Source: Burkholderiales bacterium
GTDB lineage: Bacteria; Pseudomonadota; Gammaproteobacteria; Burkholderiales; Burkholderiaceae_C
DNA: 14,060 nt
Direction: 5' to 3'
Assembly (NCBI GenBank): GCA_011390055.1
Contig: JAABTC010000015.1
Coordinates: 1-14,060 of the forward strand
This document shows positions 12,915 through 14,060 of this stretch, piece by piece; the stretch's first letter is position 1, and the number at the start of each line of letters is the position of its first letter. The translations under genes and the position numbers were made by a program. The notes under the pieces are model-generated. The model searched no databases. It was not told where the DNA came from and saw only the letters and a program-made list of their open reading frames with translations.

Positions 12915-14060
12915 TCAGGCTGCCTTCTTGCGCGCTCCCTTGGCAGCCACGCCCGGCTTGGCTGGCCTGGGTTCGAACTCGAAAATCACTTTACCTTCCT
13001 TCTTGTCGTAGGCAAGGTAGGCCTTGAACTTGCGACGGGTCTTGTTGGAGACAAAGTTCTCGAGTAGGGCGGTCTTGCCACCCGCGAGCAGGCGCGACAT
13101 CTCCTCGCGCGCCACCGGCTGCTGCAGGATGATCTTGCCGCTCTTGAAGTCACAAGTGATTTCGGCGCCCACCGCGCGCTCGCAGACGTAGCTGCTGCCG
13201 TGCTCGAACACGCTGGCCTGGCACTTCGGGCACAGCCCCAATTTTTCCTGGGCCGAGAAGTCGACCGGCGTGCCATCGCCCTCGCCCTTCTTGTCCTCGC
13301 CGAAGTCGAACTCGAGCTTCCAGTTGTTCAGTTCGTCGTCACGCACCAGCTTCATCTCGGCGGTGAAAGGCCAGCCGGCCTTGGATCGGAAGCCTTCGAG
13401 CGGGCCGATTTTCTTGTCGCGCAGGAAGGCCTCGGCCTCGGCGGTCTCGAAGGCGCGGCCGGCCGGAATCTTGGTGATCGAGAAGCCGCAGCCGGCGGCA
13501 TCGGCCGCGTGTGCCACGCCGACGCAGGCGAAGCGGCGGTAGTTCTCCTTGACCACCCCGGCGCAGTTCGGACACGGCGTGGCCAGCGTCGCGTAATCGC
13601 CGGGGATCGTGTCGCGGTCGTACTCCTTGGCCTTCTTGACGATGCGCTCGGCCATCGCGGCGATCTCGGCCATGAAGGCGCTGCGTTTCAAGCGTCCGTG
13701 CTCCATCTCGGCCAGCTGGTACTCCCAGTTGCCGGTCAGCTCGGGTTTGGTCAGCTCCTCGATGGCCAGCCCGCGCAACAAGGTCATCAGCTGGAAGGCC
13801 TTGGCGGTGGGCACCAGTTCACGGCCATCGCGCAGCATGTACTTCTCGAGCAGCAGACCTTCGATCACCTGCGCCCGCGTGGCCGGGGTGCCCAGGCCTT
13901 TCTCGGCCATGGCTTCGCGGAACTCCTCGTCGTCGATCAACTTGCCCGCGCCTTCCATCGCGCTCAGCAGCGTGGCTTCGGTGTAGCGCGCCGGAGGCTT
14001 GGTCTTGAGCGCATGCACGTCGATACTTTCGGTGCGTACCACCTCGCCCGGCTGAACCGC
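12915..14060 (-). CDS. topB: DNA topoisomerase III, C-terminal part (5' end outside window)
   Basis: Type IA topoisomerase; the 382 visible residues are the end of the protein. The frame stays open to the window edge, reading AVQPGEVVRTESIDV, so the visible portion is 5'-truncated only by the window. The core motifs KPPARYTEATLLSAMEGAGK and EKGLGTPATRA belong to the DNA-binding core of topoisomerase III/I enzymes; the active-site tyrosine region lies upstream, outside the window. Two C-terminal zinc-ribbon-like modules follow: cysteines at visible residues 163, 166, 179 and 191 (CPNC...FAC...GCGF), and 277, 280, 293 and 303 (CPKC...YVC...TCDF). Each is followed by a topoisomerase C-terminal repeat of the kind KIIL...LLAGGKTALLENFVSNKTRRKF. 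A Lys/Ala-rich tail (GARKKAA) ends the protein. The enzyme relaxes negative supercoils and decatenates DNA. Identification is strong. Confidence 0.93.
   Translation of the reverse strand, partial: AVQPGEVVRTESIDVHALKTKPPARYTEATLLSAMEGAGKLIDDEEFREAMAEKGLGTPATRAQVIEGLLLEKYMLRDGRELVPTAKAFQLMTLLRGLAIEELTKPELTGNWEYQLAEMEHGRLKRSAFMAEIAAMAERIVKKAKEYDRDTIPGDYATLATPCPNCAGVVKENYRRFACVGVAHAADAAGCGFSITKIPAGRAFETAEAEAFLRDKKIGPLEGFRSKAGWPFTAEMKLVRDDELNNWKLEFDFGEDKKGEGDGTPVDFSAQEKLGLCPKCQASVFEHGSSYVCERAVGAEITCDFKSGKIILQQPVAREEMSRLLAGGKTALLENFVSNKTRRKFKAYLAYDKKEGKVIFEFEPRPAKPGVAAKGARKKAA

Noticed and set aside
1..14060. Mobile elements, CRISPR arrays, tRNA or rRNA genes, phage or toxin-antitoxin loci
   Set aside because: I found no transposase, integrase, regularly spaced repeats, RNA gene structures or small toxin-like genes. 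Gene density and codon use look uniform, as in ordinary core chromosome.

Overview
The window is a compact, very GC-rich stretch of bacterial chromosome. Thirteen protein-coding genes leave almost no intergenic space; the longest gap is about 80 bp. Base composition, protein sequences and the order rsmB / DUF4390 / ntrY-like kinase / response regulator point to a betaproteobacterium of the order Burkholderiales (Rubrivivax/Leptothrix/Ideonella-type or Comamonadaceae). This is inferred from family resemblance, not from a database search. I see no rRNA, tRNA, CRISPR array, insertion sequence or phage gene.

Left block (1-5013, minus strand, transcribed right to left): rsmB (16S rRNA m5C methyltransferase), a secreted DUF4390 protein, an NtrY-like membrane histidine kinase and a response regulator cut by the window's left edge. 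Neighbours overlap by 4 bp or are separated by 6-8 bp, so this is one transcription unit. The regulator joins a receiver directly to a Fis-type helix-turn-helix through a low-complexity linker, without the sigma-54 AAA+ domain of classical NtrX.

Centre (5093-6249, plus strand): folE (GTP cyclohydrolase I) and, 2 bp downstream, a short BLUF blue-light photoreceptor. This pair is divergent from rsmB and convergent with the next block.

Right block (6281-14060, minus strand, transcribed right to left): the C-terminal part of topB (topoisomerase III), a stand-alone PhnD-like periplasmic binding protein, an AEC-family permease, proA (proline synthesis), queC (queuosine precursor synthesis), an uncharacterised protein resembling the C-terminal part of M48 peptidases without the peptidase domain, and a flavocytochrome c sulfide dehydrogenase pair (monoheme cytochrome plus Tat/lipoprotein-type flavoprotein). 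All point the same way, but gaps of 31-77 bp suggest several transcription units.

Functional links: FolE makes dihydroneopterin triphosphate, the shared starting point of folate and of the preQ0 pathway that QueC completes. The flavoprotein/cytochrome pair would oxidise sulfide in the periplasm and feed electrons to cytochrome c. The best candidates for something not well described are the folE-BLUF bicistron, the AAA+-less NtrX-like regulator, the peptidase-less M48 C-terminal protein, and two abutting palindromes upstream of the sulfide dehydrogenase pair.
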